Notes under the pieces: generated by a model | What the model saw: the letters and a program-made list of their open reading frames with translations, nothing else | Told to the model about the DNA's origin: nothing | Database searches by the model: none | Assembly: GCF_007362955.1 (NCBI RefSeq) | Contig: NZ_CP041696.1 | Span: 2,108,001 to 2,172,000, forward strand | Length of the DNA: 64,000 nt | Direction of reading: 5' to 3' | From: Lysinibacillus fusiformis | GTDB taxonomy: Bacteria; Bacillota; Bacilli; Bacillales_A; Planococcaceae | In this document: positions 33,190 through 41,974 of the stretch, one piece after another | Position numbering within the stretch: position 1 is the first letter of the stretch | How the letters are laid out: every line of letters starts with the position of its first letter | Translations under genes and position numbers: made by a program

Positions 33190-33854
33190 AAAATTTTTTT
33201 CAGCTCAATTTATCTCCTCATGCAAAAAAGTTAGAAATGAGGTATTTAGAAAATAATAATTTATTTTCTGTTCCTTTTTCTTATAATATGAATTCTTGTC
33301 AGTGGGAGATTGATAATTTAATATTAAATCAAAATTCTTTGTATTTTTTCTGTTTAAATGATTCTAACTATTTTTTAGACCCTTTAAATCAAAATATACA
33401 TACAGCTAAAAATTCCATGATATATTCTGTTCACAATCAACATATAAATGGAACAGAAATCTATTCGGATTTAATATTTTCTGTCCAGTCTTTTAAAATT
33501 CAAAATGCTAATTTAGATTCACATTTGTTTACCAAAAATTTTTTTGTAACAGATGAAGTAGTTGGTCTTTTAATAGATATGAATAAAACTATTATTGATA
33601 CGATTAAGGAAAGTATTATTTTGACTTTTGAATGGATAGGACCAAATGGGACATATTATATTACTGATAAATTTTTAACTGTAGATTTTCTTCGAGGTTC
33701 ATCTAAAATAAAGCATGGGCTTAGAATTGATTCCAGTACAATGGAACAAGGAAAATGGACTGTGAGAATACTAGTTAATAATATATTGAATTATGAATCT
33801 GTATTTTTTGTTCAAAGTATGACATATAAAAAGCCTTATAGTTTGAAGATGTAA
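33183..33854 (+). CDS. Unknown protein coupled to the small Ala/Gly-rich gene
   Basis: A 223-residue soluble-looking protein, very AT-rich in codon use (many Asn, Ile, Phe), consistent with transfer. The N-terminal half (SVPFSYNMNSCQWEIDNLIL, SLYFFCLNDSNYFLDPLNQN) has the rhythm of a carbohydrate-binding/isoamylase-N-like beta sandwich. The C-terminal half (TFEWIGPNGTYYITDKF, GKWTVRILVNNILNYESVFF) resembles a second Ig-like beta domain. I do not recognise the family. Because it shares an ATG/TAA overlap with the preceding gene, it may be the partner or immunity component of that product. Confidence 0.6.
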   Translation: MVKNFFQLNLSPHAKKLEMRYLENNNLFSVPFSYNMNSCQWEIDNLILNQNSLYFFCLNDSNYFLDPLNQNIHTAKNSMIYSVHNQHINGTEIYSDLIFSVQSFKIQNANLDSHLFTKNFFVTDEVVGLLIDMNKTIIDTIKESIILTFEWIGPNGTYYITDKFLTVDFLRGSSKIKHGLRIDSSTMEQGKWTVRILVNNILNYESVFFVQSMTYKKPYSLKM

Positions 33855-33927
33855 TAATAGTTAAATTATGCGGTACAACTACATTTACCATTAATTAGAA
33901 ATACTGAATTTTAGCATATATTTAAAA

Positions 33928-34010
33928 TGAAAACTCCTCTTCGTTAATCGATAGAAAACGAGAGGGGTTTTCATTTTATCTAATTCCTATGAATTAGATA
34001 AAATGTTTTA
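33928..34010 (+). terminator. Two consecutive hairpin terminators
   Basis: First, TGAAAACTCCTCT (33928-33940) pairs with AGAGGGGTTTTCA (33961-33973). Second, CATTTTATCTAATTC (33972-33986) pairs perfectly with GAATTAGATAAAATG (33991-34005), then TTTTA. They close the preceding two-gene unit. Confidence 0.8.
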
Positions 34011-34053
34011 TAATAAAGAATAAGCGTTTTATAGAGGGGAGAGTTATAATAGT

Positions 34054-34590
34054 TTGAAAAAGTATCTAATTATATTAATATTCATTATTTTATTTATAGT
34101 TCTTATATTTTATATTACAGAGAAAAATTACAATATCGAATTAAATGAAAATGAAATTACAAATAGCATTCAAAATAGACTAGGGGAAGAGCTAGACATT
34201 TCATTGATTGAAAAATATATTATTTCAAATTCAAATACACAAATTATTTTTTTTGAGTATAGTAAAAAAAATGGCTATGCACTTTTTAAAAAGAATCATT
34301 TTAACAATAAGCTAAAGCTTGTATCTTTAAATAAAAATCTTTTAGATGAATATATAGGTATTATCTATACAAATAAGGGGAATTATATCATTTTAAGTGG
34401 AAATTATAATGAAAAAATAGGCAGTTTTTTAGTAAAAGAAGGGGATAGTGAATATTTATTTAAAGTCGAAAATATTGCTGGGGAATTCGGTGATTTATAT
34501 ATTACACTCGAAACTATTCCGAGAAGTATTACTGAAAAAATGCTTGAAAATCCAATACTTTATAATGAGAATAATGAGCAAGTTTATTGA
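34054..34590 (+). CDS. Hypothetical single-pass membrane protein
   Basis: A 178-residue protein from a TTG start at 34054 (AGAGGGGAGAG upstream). Residues 4-24 (YLIILIFIILFIVLIFYITE) are a strong N-terminal membrane anchor, and the rest is a Lys/Asn/Ile-rich extracellular or soluble domain. I recognise no family motif. The AT-rich composition matches the two genes before it, suggesting common foreign origin. It stands alone between terminators. Confidence 0.5.
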   Translation: MKKYLIILIFIILFIVLIFYITEKNYNIELNENEITNSIQNRLGEELDISLIEKYIISNSNTQIIFFEYSKKNGYALFKKNHFNNKLKLVSLNKNLLDEYIGIIYTNKGNYIILSGNYNEKIGSFLVKEGDSEYLFKVENIAGEFGDLYITLETIPRSITEKMLENPILYNENNEQVY

Positions 34591-34740
34591 GAAAAACTTT
34601 GAATTTTATGGAAAAAAAAGACTACTTGTAATTTTAATTGAACGAGCTGTGGTAGCTCAACAATAGCAAAAAAGAATATATATCTTCATACACTTCTATA
34701 CAAAATAATGTTCCCAAATTAAAGTTAGGGAAGAGACCGA

Positions 34741-34785
34741 AAACAAAGAAATGTTGTTAAACCAACATTTCTTTGTTTTTTCCTT
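34741..34785 (+). terminator. Strong hairpin terminator
   Basis: AAACAAAGAAATGTTG (34741-34756) pairs perfectly with CAACATTTCTTTGTTT (34763-34778) around a 6-nt loop, followed by TTTTT. Confidence 0.85.
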
Positions 34786-34877
34786 TAAATATTGTTTATA
34801 CAGCTTTTTATGCAAATACATAAACAGGGCTACGATAATACTTTTTAAGATTATGAGAGTGTGTTATCTGAATAAAA

Positions 34878-36754
34878 GCTCTCGCGCAATGGGGGACAAG
34901 GGGCAATGCAGATGGTCAGTTTTTAAATCCTTCAGGAATCGCGATCACTAATAACGGTATCCTGTATGTGGGCGATCGTGATAATCGTCGAATTCAACAT
35001 TTTGATATCAACGGAAACTTTCTAGGCAAATGGGGGAGCGCAGGCACTGGAGACGGGCAGTTTAATCAGCCCTACGGTATTGCAGTTGATGAATGGGGTC
35101 ACGTCTATGTAACGGATAGTGAATTGCACCGGGTCCAAAAATTTGATGCAGATGGTACTTTCTTAAGCCAATGGGGAAATCAAGGCACTGGTGATGGTCA
35201 GTTTCGGTATCCTTTTAGTATTACGGTAGACAGCACAAACGGCCATATCTACATCCCTGATGCTCAGAACAATCGAATTCAAAAGTTTAATCTAGATGGG
35301 AGCTATGTGAGTCAATGGGGGAGCGCGTGGAGTGGAGATGGACAATTCAACTTCCCAAACGGTATAGCGATTGACAGTAACGGTAGCGTCTATGTAACGG
35401 AAGCCAATAATCATCAAGTCCAAAAGTTCGATAGCGATGGCCATTTCCTGAACAGGTGGTCCGGCTCGATTACCGCTACAGGTATTGTTCTTTCATCAAA
35501 AACGGGGCAGTTGATTGTAGGAGGAAAGCAAAGTTTCCAACTGACAGAGAACTTCTCAAATGGAACGAGTCAAGACCAAACGGCAAACACAACGTTTACG
35601 GTAAGTGATCCTTCCATCGCCTCGATTCAGAACAACGAATTAACAGCGATCTCGCCAGGAACAGTGACTGTAACGGCAACCTATGGCAGTACGTCAGATA
35701 GGGCGACGATTACGGTGAGTACACCACCTGTCACAACGACTGGCATTGTTCTATCACCAAAAACAGGACAATTAACAATAGGAGGCACACTAGACTTCCA
35801 ACTAGTAGAAAAACTATCAGATGGTACAAGTCAGGACCGAACAGCCTATACAACCTTTTCGGTAAGCAATCCAACCATCGCCACGATTTATTGGATCATG
35901 TCCAAGCGTTAGTACCACAACTGTCAAGTCAAGAGCGAACAATTCGCCTTGTATATCCAGCAGAAACAGCGACGGCAGAGGCTCATTTGAATCTTTCAAG
36001 AGATGCAGGATTATTTTTAAACCATCAACATACGGATTTCTTCATGCAAACAGGGTTAGCACAATTGACGATGCCGTCAACATCATTGGATGGCGTGACA
36101 GAAGATGTATTCTTCCGCATTGTGCCAGTCAAGGCACAACAACAGGAAACGATTCATACGAATGCACTAAAAAACGAACAGATCCAACAAACAATGCCGA
36201 AGAAAGCGATTATTTCGCTAATGGGAACCCCCATTACGATTGAAACGAATCTACAAAATCGCCCCGTAACGATTACGTTACCAATTTCGGCTGGGCTAAC
36301 AGAAGAACAAAGGGCTTCATTAGTCGTTTATATAGAGCATAGTGACGCTACAACGGAAGTAAAACGAGGGCGTATGGTTGAATTTGAACCAGGCGTGAAA
36401 GGGTTCCAGTTTGAAGTCGATCATTTCTCCACATTTAACTTAATCTATGCTTCAGAAGTTCAAGAAGAGGAAGCAGAAATGGAAGTGAATCGATTAGCAC
36501 CCTACATTCAAGGATACCCAGATGGCACATTTAAGCCAAATGCTTCGGTAACACGTGCACAAATGGCAATGATGTTAGCGCGTTTCTTAACGAATGGTAA
36601 CATCCCAACAACGACTAATAGTACTTTTGAGGATACAACAAATCACCCTTCAAAAGATGCGATTGAAGTTGTGAAGCAAGTGGGTTTATTTAATGGCACA
36701 ACTGAAACGACATTTAATCCAAACGGCACGATTAGAAAGGCTCTGTTAATGTAA
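34878..36754 (+). pseudogene. Truncated, internally deleted copy of the NHL/Big_2/SLH surface protein
   Basis: From about 34878 the sequence is nearly identical to 49508 onward in the intact gene, so the signal peptide and first NHL repeats are missing. At about 35889 it jumps to the equivalent of 51003, deleting about 490 bp (one and a half Big_2 domains) and shifting the frame. It ends at GGCACGATTA (about 36734), where it joins the 490-bp repeat, losing the last SLH domains. Three independent lesions mean no functional protein. The few mismatches suggest a recent duplication. Confidence 0.9.
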
Positions 36755-37220
36755 CGAAAAGCTAATCTTCTATAACTTATAAAATCCTTAGAGCCGATAT
36801 TATGCAGCTTTTTACACAGAGTTGCATAGTTTTGGCTTAAAAAGTTCTTTATTACTGCTCAATTCAAGTTTAATTTTTTTACCTATTGGGGTTAATTCTT
36901 TGTTATTTTTTAAGAATGAAACTTCCATTGTAGCTTCGCCCTCTAACTTGAAGTCTTCTTTGAGAAATTCAAACTTAAGTGATTCACCTTTTTTAATTTT
37001 AGAGCCATCAGCGTTAACACCTGTTGGTGAATGTCCTAATATATTTACTTCCACTCCATAGATATCAAAATTAGCATTATTTTTATATTAATTATCATAT
37101 TTTCATTGTTCGGTTCAATTGCACCGCCAGAAGATCCCGTACAGACTGATAAAATATAAATAGATGATTTGTTTATCTAACAGGGAAGATATTAGCCTAT
37201 CACTTATGTGTAGTTACAGC
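36731..37220 (+). repeat. 490-bp direct repeat, copy 1
   Basis: Same length and about 97 percent identical by eye to 54691-55180. It starts ATTAGAAAGGCTCTGTTAAT and ends TGTGTAGTTACAGC, the last bases being the 3' end of the reductase gene 37200-38246. Copy 1 therefore looks like the parent location. Confidence 0.95.
36812..37054 (-). CDS. Small hypothetical protein in the 490-bp repeat
   Basis: An 80-residue frame (MEVNILGHSPTGVNADGSKI) with lysine/glutamate-rich beta-strand-like segments. The same frame is kept in the second repeat copy with a handful of amino-acid changes, which mildly supports coding. There is no clear ribosome site (upstream reads TGGAGTGG, plausible), and I recognise no family. 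It could be the conserved tail of a larger lost protein. Confidence 0.4.
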   Translation of the reverse strand: MEVNILGHSPTGVNADGSKIKKGESLKFEFLKEDFKLEGEATMEVSFLKNNKELTPIGKKIKLELSSNKELFKPKLCNSV

Positions 37221-38246
37221 TTTATTCTTTTGTTGTAACGCTTCATTTTTTTCAGCGAAGCGGTCATTGTGAGAAGAAACGCCCGCCATTTTTGATTCTG
37301 TAGGGTCAATGTATAATTTTGCGCTATTTACAGCGAGAACAGCATCGCTAAATGCGCCTGCAATCAGTCTTATTTTTCCTTCATTCGTTACAAAATCGCC
37401 TGCGCCAAAGATGCCTGGCATGCTTGTGCACATTTTTGGTGTAACGGAAATGCCCCATTCTTCAGAGGCTAAGCCCCAATCCATAATGGCGCCACCAAAG
37501 TGACGGTCAAACCCGTGATTGACAAGCACTTCGTCTACTTCAATTTTTGTCGTATCATTTGAATCAACATGCTGTAATGTGACATGTTCGATTTTATTGC
37601 CATTGCCATGTAAACGGGAAACCGTATAAGGAACATAGGTTGTTGCGATAGACTTCATGCGTGTTACAGACGATTCAAAGGCACTAAAGTCATCTCGTCT
37701 ATGAACGATGTATACTTCTTTGGCGATAGGAGCCATTTCAATAGCCCAATCTACAGCTGAGTCGCCTCCACCAGAAATGAGTACACGTTTATCTTTAAAC
37801 TTATTTATGTTCGTTACCGTATAGTGAAGGTTGTTTAGTTCATAACGGTCAGCGCCTTCAACCGTTAATTTCTGAATGCGTGTAATACCACGTCCTGTAG
37901 CTAAAATAATCGTTTTCGTATAATGCTTCTCGCCTGTTTTAGCTGTTAAGACGAATATGCCATCATCGCGTTTTTCCATGCCAACAACTTCTTGACCAAA
38001 TACGATTGTTGGATTAAATGTCATAGCTTGCTTGATTAAGGAGTGAATAATATCTTCACAGCGAACAGGCTCAATGCCACCGACATCCCAAACTAGTTTC
38101 TCAGGATAGGTGCGCATAAACCCACCTAATTCATGTTTTACTTCGATAATTTTTGTTTTCATTTCACGCATGCCACTGTAAAAGGCAGCATACATGCCAG
38201 CTGGGCCACCACCGATTATAATTACATCATAAATCTCTTGTTCCAT
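37200..38246 (-). CDS. Ferredoxin/flavodoxin-NADP+ reductase (thioredoxin-reductase-like type)
   Basis: A 348-residue flavoprotein. The FAD site is IIIGGGPAGMYAAFYSG (residues 9-25), the NADPH site is VLISGGGDSAVDWAIEMA (near 153) and the C-terminal FAD contact is GIFGAGDFVTNEGK. No CxxC redox pair is present, so it is the YumC/YcgT ferredoxin-NADP reductase group rather than a thioredoxin reductase. Its start abuts the stop of the siderophore-binding gene (TAAATG), indicating one operon. It may supply electrons for iron release or haem/siderophore processing. That role is inferred from context. Confidence 0.88.
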   Translation of the reverse strand: MEQEIYDVIIIGGGPAGMYAAFYSGMREMKTKIIEVKHELGGFMRTYPEKLVWDVGGIEPVRCEDIIHSLIKQAMTFNPTIVFGQEVVGMEKRDDGIFVLTAKTGEKHYTKTIILATGRGITRIQKLTVEGADRYELNNLHYTVTNINKFKDKRVLISGGGDSAVDWAIEMAPIAKEVYIVHRRDDFSAFESSVTRMKSIATTYVPYTVSRLHGNGNKIEHVTLQHVDSNDTTKIEVDEVLVNHGFDRHFGGAIMDWGLASEEWGISVTPKMCTSMPGIFGAGDFVTNEGKIRLIAGAFSDAVLAVNSAKLYIDPTESKMAGVSSHNDRFAEKNEALQQKNKAVTTHK

Positions 38247-39224
38247 TTAAGGCACCAACCTTTCAACTAAATAATCAAGGAATAGTGGAGAGCCAATTAA
38301 ACCTTCACCTACAACGTAATCTGCTGTTTTTAATGGGTAAACATTGCCTGCTTTCACAGCATCCATTGCTTGCCACATCGGGCTATTCTTTAAATCTTTC
38401 AAGGATTGTTCACTACTATAATTTTGCATTTGACGTTGTTCGACAAAAATATGATCTGCGTCAATTTCAGGTAAAACTTCTAAGGAAATGGGCGTGAACC
38501 AATCATTATTATCTTTCAACATAGTTGGAATATTTAATCCAAGTTGTGTGTATAGCATGTCACTTCCAGGACTACCCTTTTCAGTGCCTAGCACACGATA
38601 TTGATTTTGTTCTACACGTAATACGAGAATTTTTTCGTCACCTATAGCATTGTGTAGTTTTTCTTTGGTTTCTTCTATTTTTTTCCTAAACTTCTTGAGA
38701 GCAAGTTCAGCTTCTTTCTCTTTATTGAACAGTTCACCAAGCACAGGAACAAATTCATCTATTGCAACGCCTGCCTCAACAGCAACAGTAGGGGCAATTT
38801 TACTTAAAGCCTCGTATTTTTTAGCATCAATCGCTGCACCTTGAGCAATAATGACATCTGGTGCTGCTTCAAGAATAACTTCTAAATTATCCTCATATTG
38901 CACAGTCGGAATTATTTTAACATTGTTGTCATTGAATAATTTGAAGCGATATTCAGGTTCAATTTCTTCAACGACTGTCACCATTTGAGGCGTTACACCG
39001 ATTTCAATTAAGTTTTCAGCATAGTTAGAACCAAGGACTAACATATTTTTAGGTTCGGTAGGGATAGTGACATCACCGTAGGCATCTTTTACAACACGCG
39101 TTGTAGACTCGCTTTTTTCTTTTTGATTCTTTGCCTTATTTCCGCTCTCTTTGTTAGTGCTTGAGCAAGCAACTAATGTTAAAGCAACTAACAGTAAAAG
39201 TATATATTGCATAGTTTTTTTCAT
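38247..39224 (-). CDS. Siderophore-binding lipoprotein (FeuA/YfiY-like)
   Basis: A 325-residue ABC-transporter substrate-binding protein of the FhuD/BtuF fold. The lipobox LTLVAC places the lipid cysteine at residue 20. The mature protein shows VVKDAYGDVTIPTEPKNMLV, PDVIIAQGAA and VLRVEQNQYRVLG, the usual class III layout with two lobes and a long helix. AAAAGGAG lies before the ATG, and a Fur box covers the promoter. It is followed immediately by the reductase. No permease or ATPase genes are adjacent, so it must share a transporter encoded elsewhere. Confidence 0.9.
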   Translation of the reverse strand: MKKTMQYILLLLVALTLVACSSTNKESGNKAKNQKEKSESTTRVVKDAYGDVTIPTEPKNMLVLGSNYAENLIEIGVTPQMVTVVEEIEPEYRFKLFNDNNVKIIPTVQYEDNLEVILEAAPDVIIAQGAAIDAKKYEALSKIAPTVAVEAGVAIDEFVPVLGELFNKEKEAELALKKFRKKIEETKEKLHNAIGDEKILVLRVEQNQYRVLGTEKGSPGSDMLYTQLGLNIPTMLKDNNDWFTPISLEVLPEIDADHIFVEQRQMQNYSSEQSLKDLKNSPMWQAMDAVKAGNVYPLKTADYVVGEGLIGSPLFLDYLVERLVP

Positions 39225-39246
39225 TGATTATAGCTCCTTTTTATTT

Positions 39247-39265
39247 GATAATGATTATCACTATC
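39247..39265 (-). promoter_or_regulatory. Fur box
   Basis: GATAATGATTATCACTATC matches the 19-bp Fur consensus at 18 positions and lies about 25 nt upstream of the siderophore-binding gene. It predicts iron repression of the two-gene operon. Confidence 0.92.
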
Positions 39266-39322
39266 AAATAATAACAGGTAATGAGGGCGCCTAATATAGC
39301 ATAAAGTGCCTTAAAAATTGGA

Positions 39323-40924
39323 TTATTGTGTTTTAGGGCAAACATCTAAAATCGATTGTTCAATCTGTTGCATAATTTTCCTTTTGCCAAACACACTGCA
39401 ATTGTTAATCCATAAACCCGTATCCACATAAAAAACACGCTTATTTTTTACAGCATCTAAATTCGCCCACGGCTCACTTTTTTGTAAAGTAGCTAAGCTA
39501 AGGTCGGCAGTAAAATAATCCATTATGCGTTTTTCAATAAACAAATAAGTAGGATTGGCTACCACTAATTGTTGTAAAGAACATATGTTGAAACTATTTT
39601 CATTTGCGCGCAATATTTCAGGCATTTGTAAGCCAAGTTCCTGATATAAAAGGATAGCCGAGTCACTAGAAGATTCACCGACATAGCGATAACCCAACTC
39701 CTCCACACGTAAGTAAAGTACAGTAGCATCCTTTGCAATATGATGTTGTATTTTATTTTTTAGAACGTCTACATGTGTCGTAAGTTCGTGAATGATTTGT
39801 GTAGCTTCATTCTCTTTATTAAACAATTCACCAAAATAACGAATTAGTGAATTTAAATCATAAGGTAGCCCAGTGATAACAGGGGCGATAGTTTGGAAGT
39901 GTTGTTTTGTCTCTTCCGTTAAGTCGACACCGATAATTAAATCGGGTTGTTGTTGTACAATTATGTCTTGTTGAATCACATATTGAGGCATTTCTAAAAT
40001 GGTTGTACCAACTTCATGAAAAAGAATCTTTTGATACTTCGGAGTTAGGGAGCTAGTCACAGTAACACAATTAGGTACAATACCTAATGCAATCACAATT
40101 TCTGCATGTGCAGGTGAGAGAAAGCAAATACGATATTCACCAACAGCCTTTTTGAATTGCTTAGGAGGGCGATCAACAATGCGTTTAAACTGTCGACTAA
40201 AGTTTTGCACATCATCAAAACCAACTTTTTTTGCGATATTTTGTGATAAATCATCTGTTGTTAATAGCATTTCTTGTGCGCGGAAAATACGATAACTAAT
40301 TAAATAGGCTATCGGTGTTTTATCATATAACTCAATGAACTTTCTCGAATAATACCATGGGCTATATCCAGCGATAGCTGCTAGTTCATCTCTTGTCATC
40401 ATTTGATTATATTTTTTTTGCATATAAATAACAGTATGTTCAATTCTTTGTTCAAGTGTGTATTCATCTGTTGGCCGCTCTTGTTGTAATTCTTTCAACA
40501 AGCTGTATAAAATAAATTGTTTAATGGTGATATGGAGATGGTCTGTGTTTTTAGCGAGCGATATGCGAATATCTGCGATGACCGTTTCAGGCACTCGTTG
40601 AAGGTAGTAACCATTCGTTGTATCGATAGACCAATTACAGGTTGATTTCATTTCGGTATCATACGACACAAAGCTAATTAAATAGCCTGAAAAATCAAGA
40701 CGGTTTGTATTTGTAAGTTGGATAACCGCACCACTTTCAATGGCGGTTAAATGCCCAAATACAATATGTTCTTTGTGCCCATTAATGGATAGAGTGGTTT
40801 GGCCATCCGTAATCAATAAGAGAGCCGCACTATCAAGATGTATCGTTGATTTTTGAAATAATGATTTGGCTAAATCTTTTATTTCTGTGCAATGTGCCAG
40901 CCAATTAGGATTAGAATCAAGCAT
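39323..40924 (-). CDS. AraC-type regulator fused to a siderophore-binding domain (Btr-like)
   Basis: A 533-residue protein with a small N-terminal sensor-like part, an AraC double helix-turn-helix at about 165-262 (ELAAIAGYSPWYYSRKFIEL, KKVGFDDVQNFSRQFKRIV) and a FhuD-type binding domain at about 268-530. The fusion is that of B. subtilis Btr, which senses Fe-bacillibactin and activates the feu uptake operon. Here it precedes the siderophore-binding gene in the same direction and probably activates it. AAAGGAG lies 8 nt before the ATG. Confidence 0.88.
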   Translation of the reverse strand: MLDSNPNWLAHCTEIKDLAKSLFQKSTIHLDSAALLLITDGQTTLSINGHKEHIVFGHLTAIESGAVIQLTNTNRLDFSGYLISFVSYDTEMKSTCNWSIDTTNGYYLQRVPETVIADIRISLAKNTDHLHITIKQFILYSLLKELQQERPTDEYTLEQRIEHTVIYMQKKYNQMMTRDELAAIAGYSPWYYSRKFIELYDKTPIAYLISYRIFRAQEMLLTTDDLSQNIAKKVGFDDVQNFSRQFKRIVDRPPKQFKKAVGEYRICFLSPAHAEIVIALGIVPNCVTVTSSLTPKYQKILFHEVGTTILEMPQYVIQQDIIVQQQPDLIIGVDLTEETKQHFQTIAPVITGLPYDLNSLIRYFGELFNKENEATQIIHELTTHVDVLKNKIQHHIAKDATVLYLRVEELGYRYVGESSSDSAILLYQELGLQMPEILRANENSFNICSLQQLVVANPTYLFIEKRIMDYFTADLSLATLQKSEPWANLDAVKNKRVFYVDTGLWINNCSVFGKRKIMQQIEQSILDVCPKTQ

Positions 40925-41054
40925 TTATTTACTCCTTTACTTTGTTGTGATAAAAGTATACTACGGAATGTCACAGCAAACGGCATAAAATCGACAAGTT
41001 CAAAATGAATAACATAAGGAAATAAAAAATCATTACAAAACATTGAAATGTATG

Positions 41055-41088
41055 AAACAGCCTCCCTATGATAAGGGAGGCTGTTTCT
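41055..41088. terminator. Hairpin terminator
   Basis: AAACAGCCTCCCT pairs perfectly with AGGGAGGCTGTTT around ATGATA. It lies immediately after the minus-strand frame 41087-41380 and upstream of the AraC gene. Confidence 0.85.
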
Positions 41089-41380
41089 AATGAGGCACAT
41101 ATAAGGGGAGTTCATCAATGGTTGTAAATATTCTAGTATAAGCATCTTTTATATTCTTTTCATTTCGTACATCATCGTAAAGCCCGTATCCCCAATAGAG
41201 CATTTCATCATTTGATTGATTGTAAACACCAGTAGCATAATCTCCTGTTTGTGCGTCAGACATATCTTCATATGATAAGAATATGGAACACGTTGAAGAC
41301 GAACAAGTACTTGAATGTGTTGATGATATAGATGAATTTAAAATGTGGAATAGCCTACAGAATACACTTCTCATAATCAA
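41087..41380 (-). CDS. Small hypothetical protein, possibly a fragment
   Basis: A 97-residue frame ending at a strong terminator. The C-terminal half (SNDEMLYWGYGLYDDVRNEK, AYTRIFTTIDELPLYVPH) looks like genuine protein, but the N-terminal half is Ser/Cys-rich and unconvincing and there is no good ribosome site. It adjoins the right-end array of the 9.3-kb element. It may be the 3' remnant of a gene cut by transposon activity. Confidence 0.35.
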   Translation of the reverse strand: MIMRSVFCRLFHILNSSISSTHSSTCSSSTCSIFLSYEDMSDAQTGDYATGVYNQSNDEMLYWGYGLYDDVRNEKNIKDAYTRIFTTIDELPLYVPH

Positions 41381-41399
41381 ACTATAAACAAACTTAAAA

Positions 41400-41519
41400 C
41401 CTGTACAAGTTTATGACAGTGTATATTATAAAATTGTGTAATTGTGACAGGTGTTATTATAAAAAGTGACACCGTGATCTTATAAATTGCTATAAAAAAC
41501 TTATAATTTTATGACAACA
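41400..41519 (-). repeat. Right end array of the 9.3-kb element
   Basis: Read inward on the minus strand, the TGTCATAAAATTATAAG terminus is followed by further TGTCAC and TGTCATAAAC units (four TGTCA motifs within 120 nt) separated by AT-rich spacers. This is the mirrored counterpart of 32176-32240. Confidence 0.55.
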
Positions 41520-41545
41520 TTAAATATAATTCACATTAAAAGTTG

Positions 41546-41645
41546 TGTATCTTTAAAACAAAATTTAACCGTTTGTAATAAAGTTGTACCGTTTTGAAAA
41601 AAGTTATACCGTTTATAAAAAAGATGAACTGTTTTTAAGATCTTA
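41546..41645 (+). repeat. Right-type end with abutting 20-bp sites
   Basis: Related motifs start at 41560 (AAAATTTAACCG), 41580 (AAAGTTGTACCG), 41600 (AAAGTTATACCG) and 41620 (AAAGATGAACTG), exactly 20 bp apart. These fit TnsB-type binding sites. Confidence 0.8.
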
Positions 41646-41673
41646 GAATGATAATTTATAATAGTTTGATCAA

Positions 41674-41704
41674 AAATCCTGTTATATGCAGGATTTTTTT
41701 TTTT
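41674..41704 (+). terminator. Hairpin just inside the right-type end
   Basis: AAATCCTG (41674-41681) pairs with CAGGATTT (41689-41696), then ten T. A hairpin at this place recurs inside the other Tn7-like ends. Confidence 0.85.
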
Positions 41705-41913
41705 CAGCAATCGGGCCAGTTAGTTAAAGAAGACATACTTAAACAAAACATGTGAGTAGTTTGATAATACGATAATAATTAGACAAGCATTCGGAACTCG
41801 TTGAATGAGCAACAATACTTTGGTTTTTGGTCAAATATATAACTTTCAAGTAAACTACTTAATAAATACTAATAGGTGGCTAAACGTTTTGTTGTGATTC
41901 TTTATTTTGAAAA

Positions 41914-41939
41914 TGAACGATTTTTCCCAGTTAATCGTA
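41914..41939 (+). promoter_or_regulatory. SigY-type promoter of the sigma operon
   Basis: TGAACG (41914-41919), exactly 16 nt, then CGTA (41936-41939) agrees with the B. subtilis SigY recognition pattern. It lies 35 nt before the sigma gene, suggesting autoregulation. Confidence 0.78.
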
Positions 41940-41974
41940 TTACATATAAATCATTATTGTATGGAGTAGATCTC

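Larger units (their letters stand above)
32176..41519 (+). mobile_element. Putative Tn7-like element (TGTCATAA-type ends), cargo only, directly behind glmS
   Basis: The left end TGCTGTCATAATTTATAG starts 38 bp after the glmS stop. The right end, read inward on the minus strand, is GTTGTCATAAAATTATAAG. The two ends stay alignable for about 60 nt (shared TATAAGAT, TGACAC/TGTCAC, AATAA and ACC blocks). ATTAA occurs at both borders (32171-32175 and 41519-41523), with a one-base uncertainty in the end position. No transposase gene is visible inside. Cargo is small AT-rich genes, a surface-protein pseudogene and an iron-uptake module. Similarity of ends and position behind glmS are seen directly. 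Membership of the Tn7 group is inferred. Confidence 0.55.

Noticed and set aside
34751-34951. 66-codon frame overlapping a terminator hairpin
   Set aside because: It runs through the 34741-34785 terminator into the truncated surface-protein copy.
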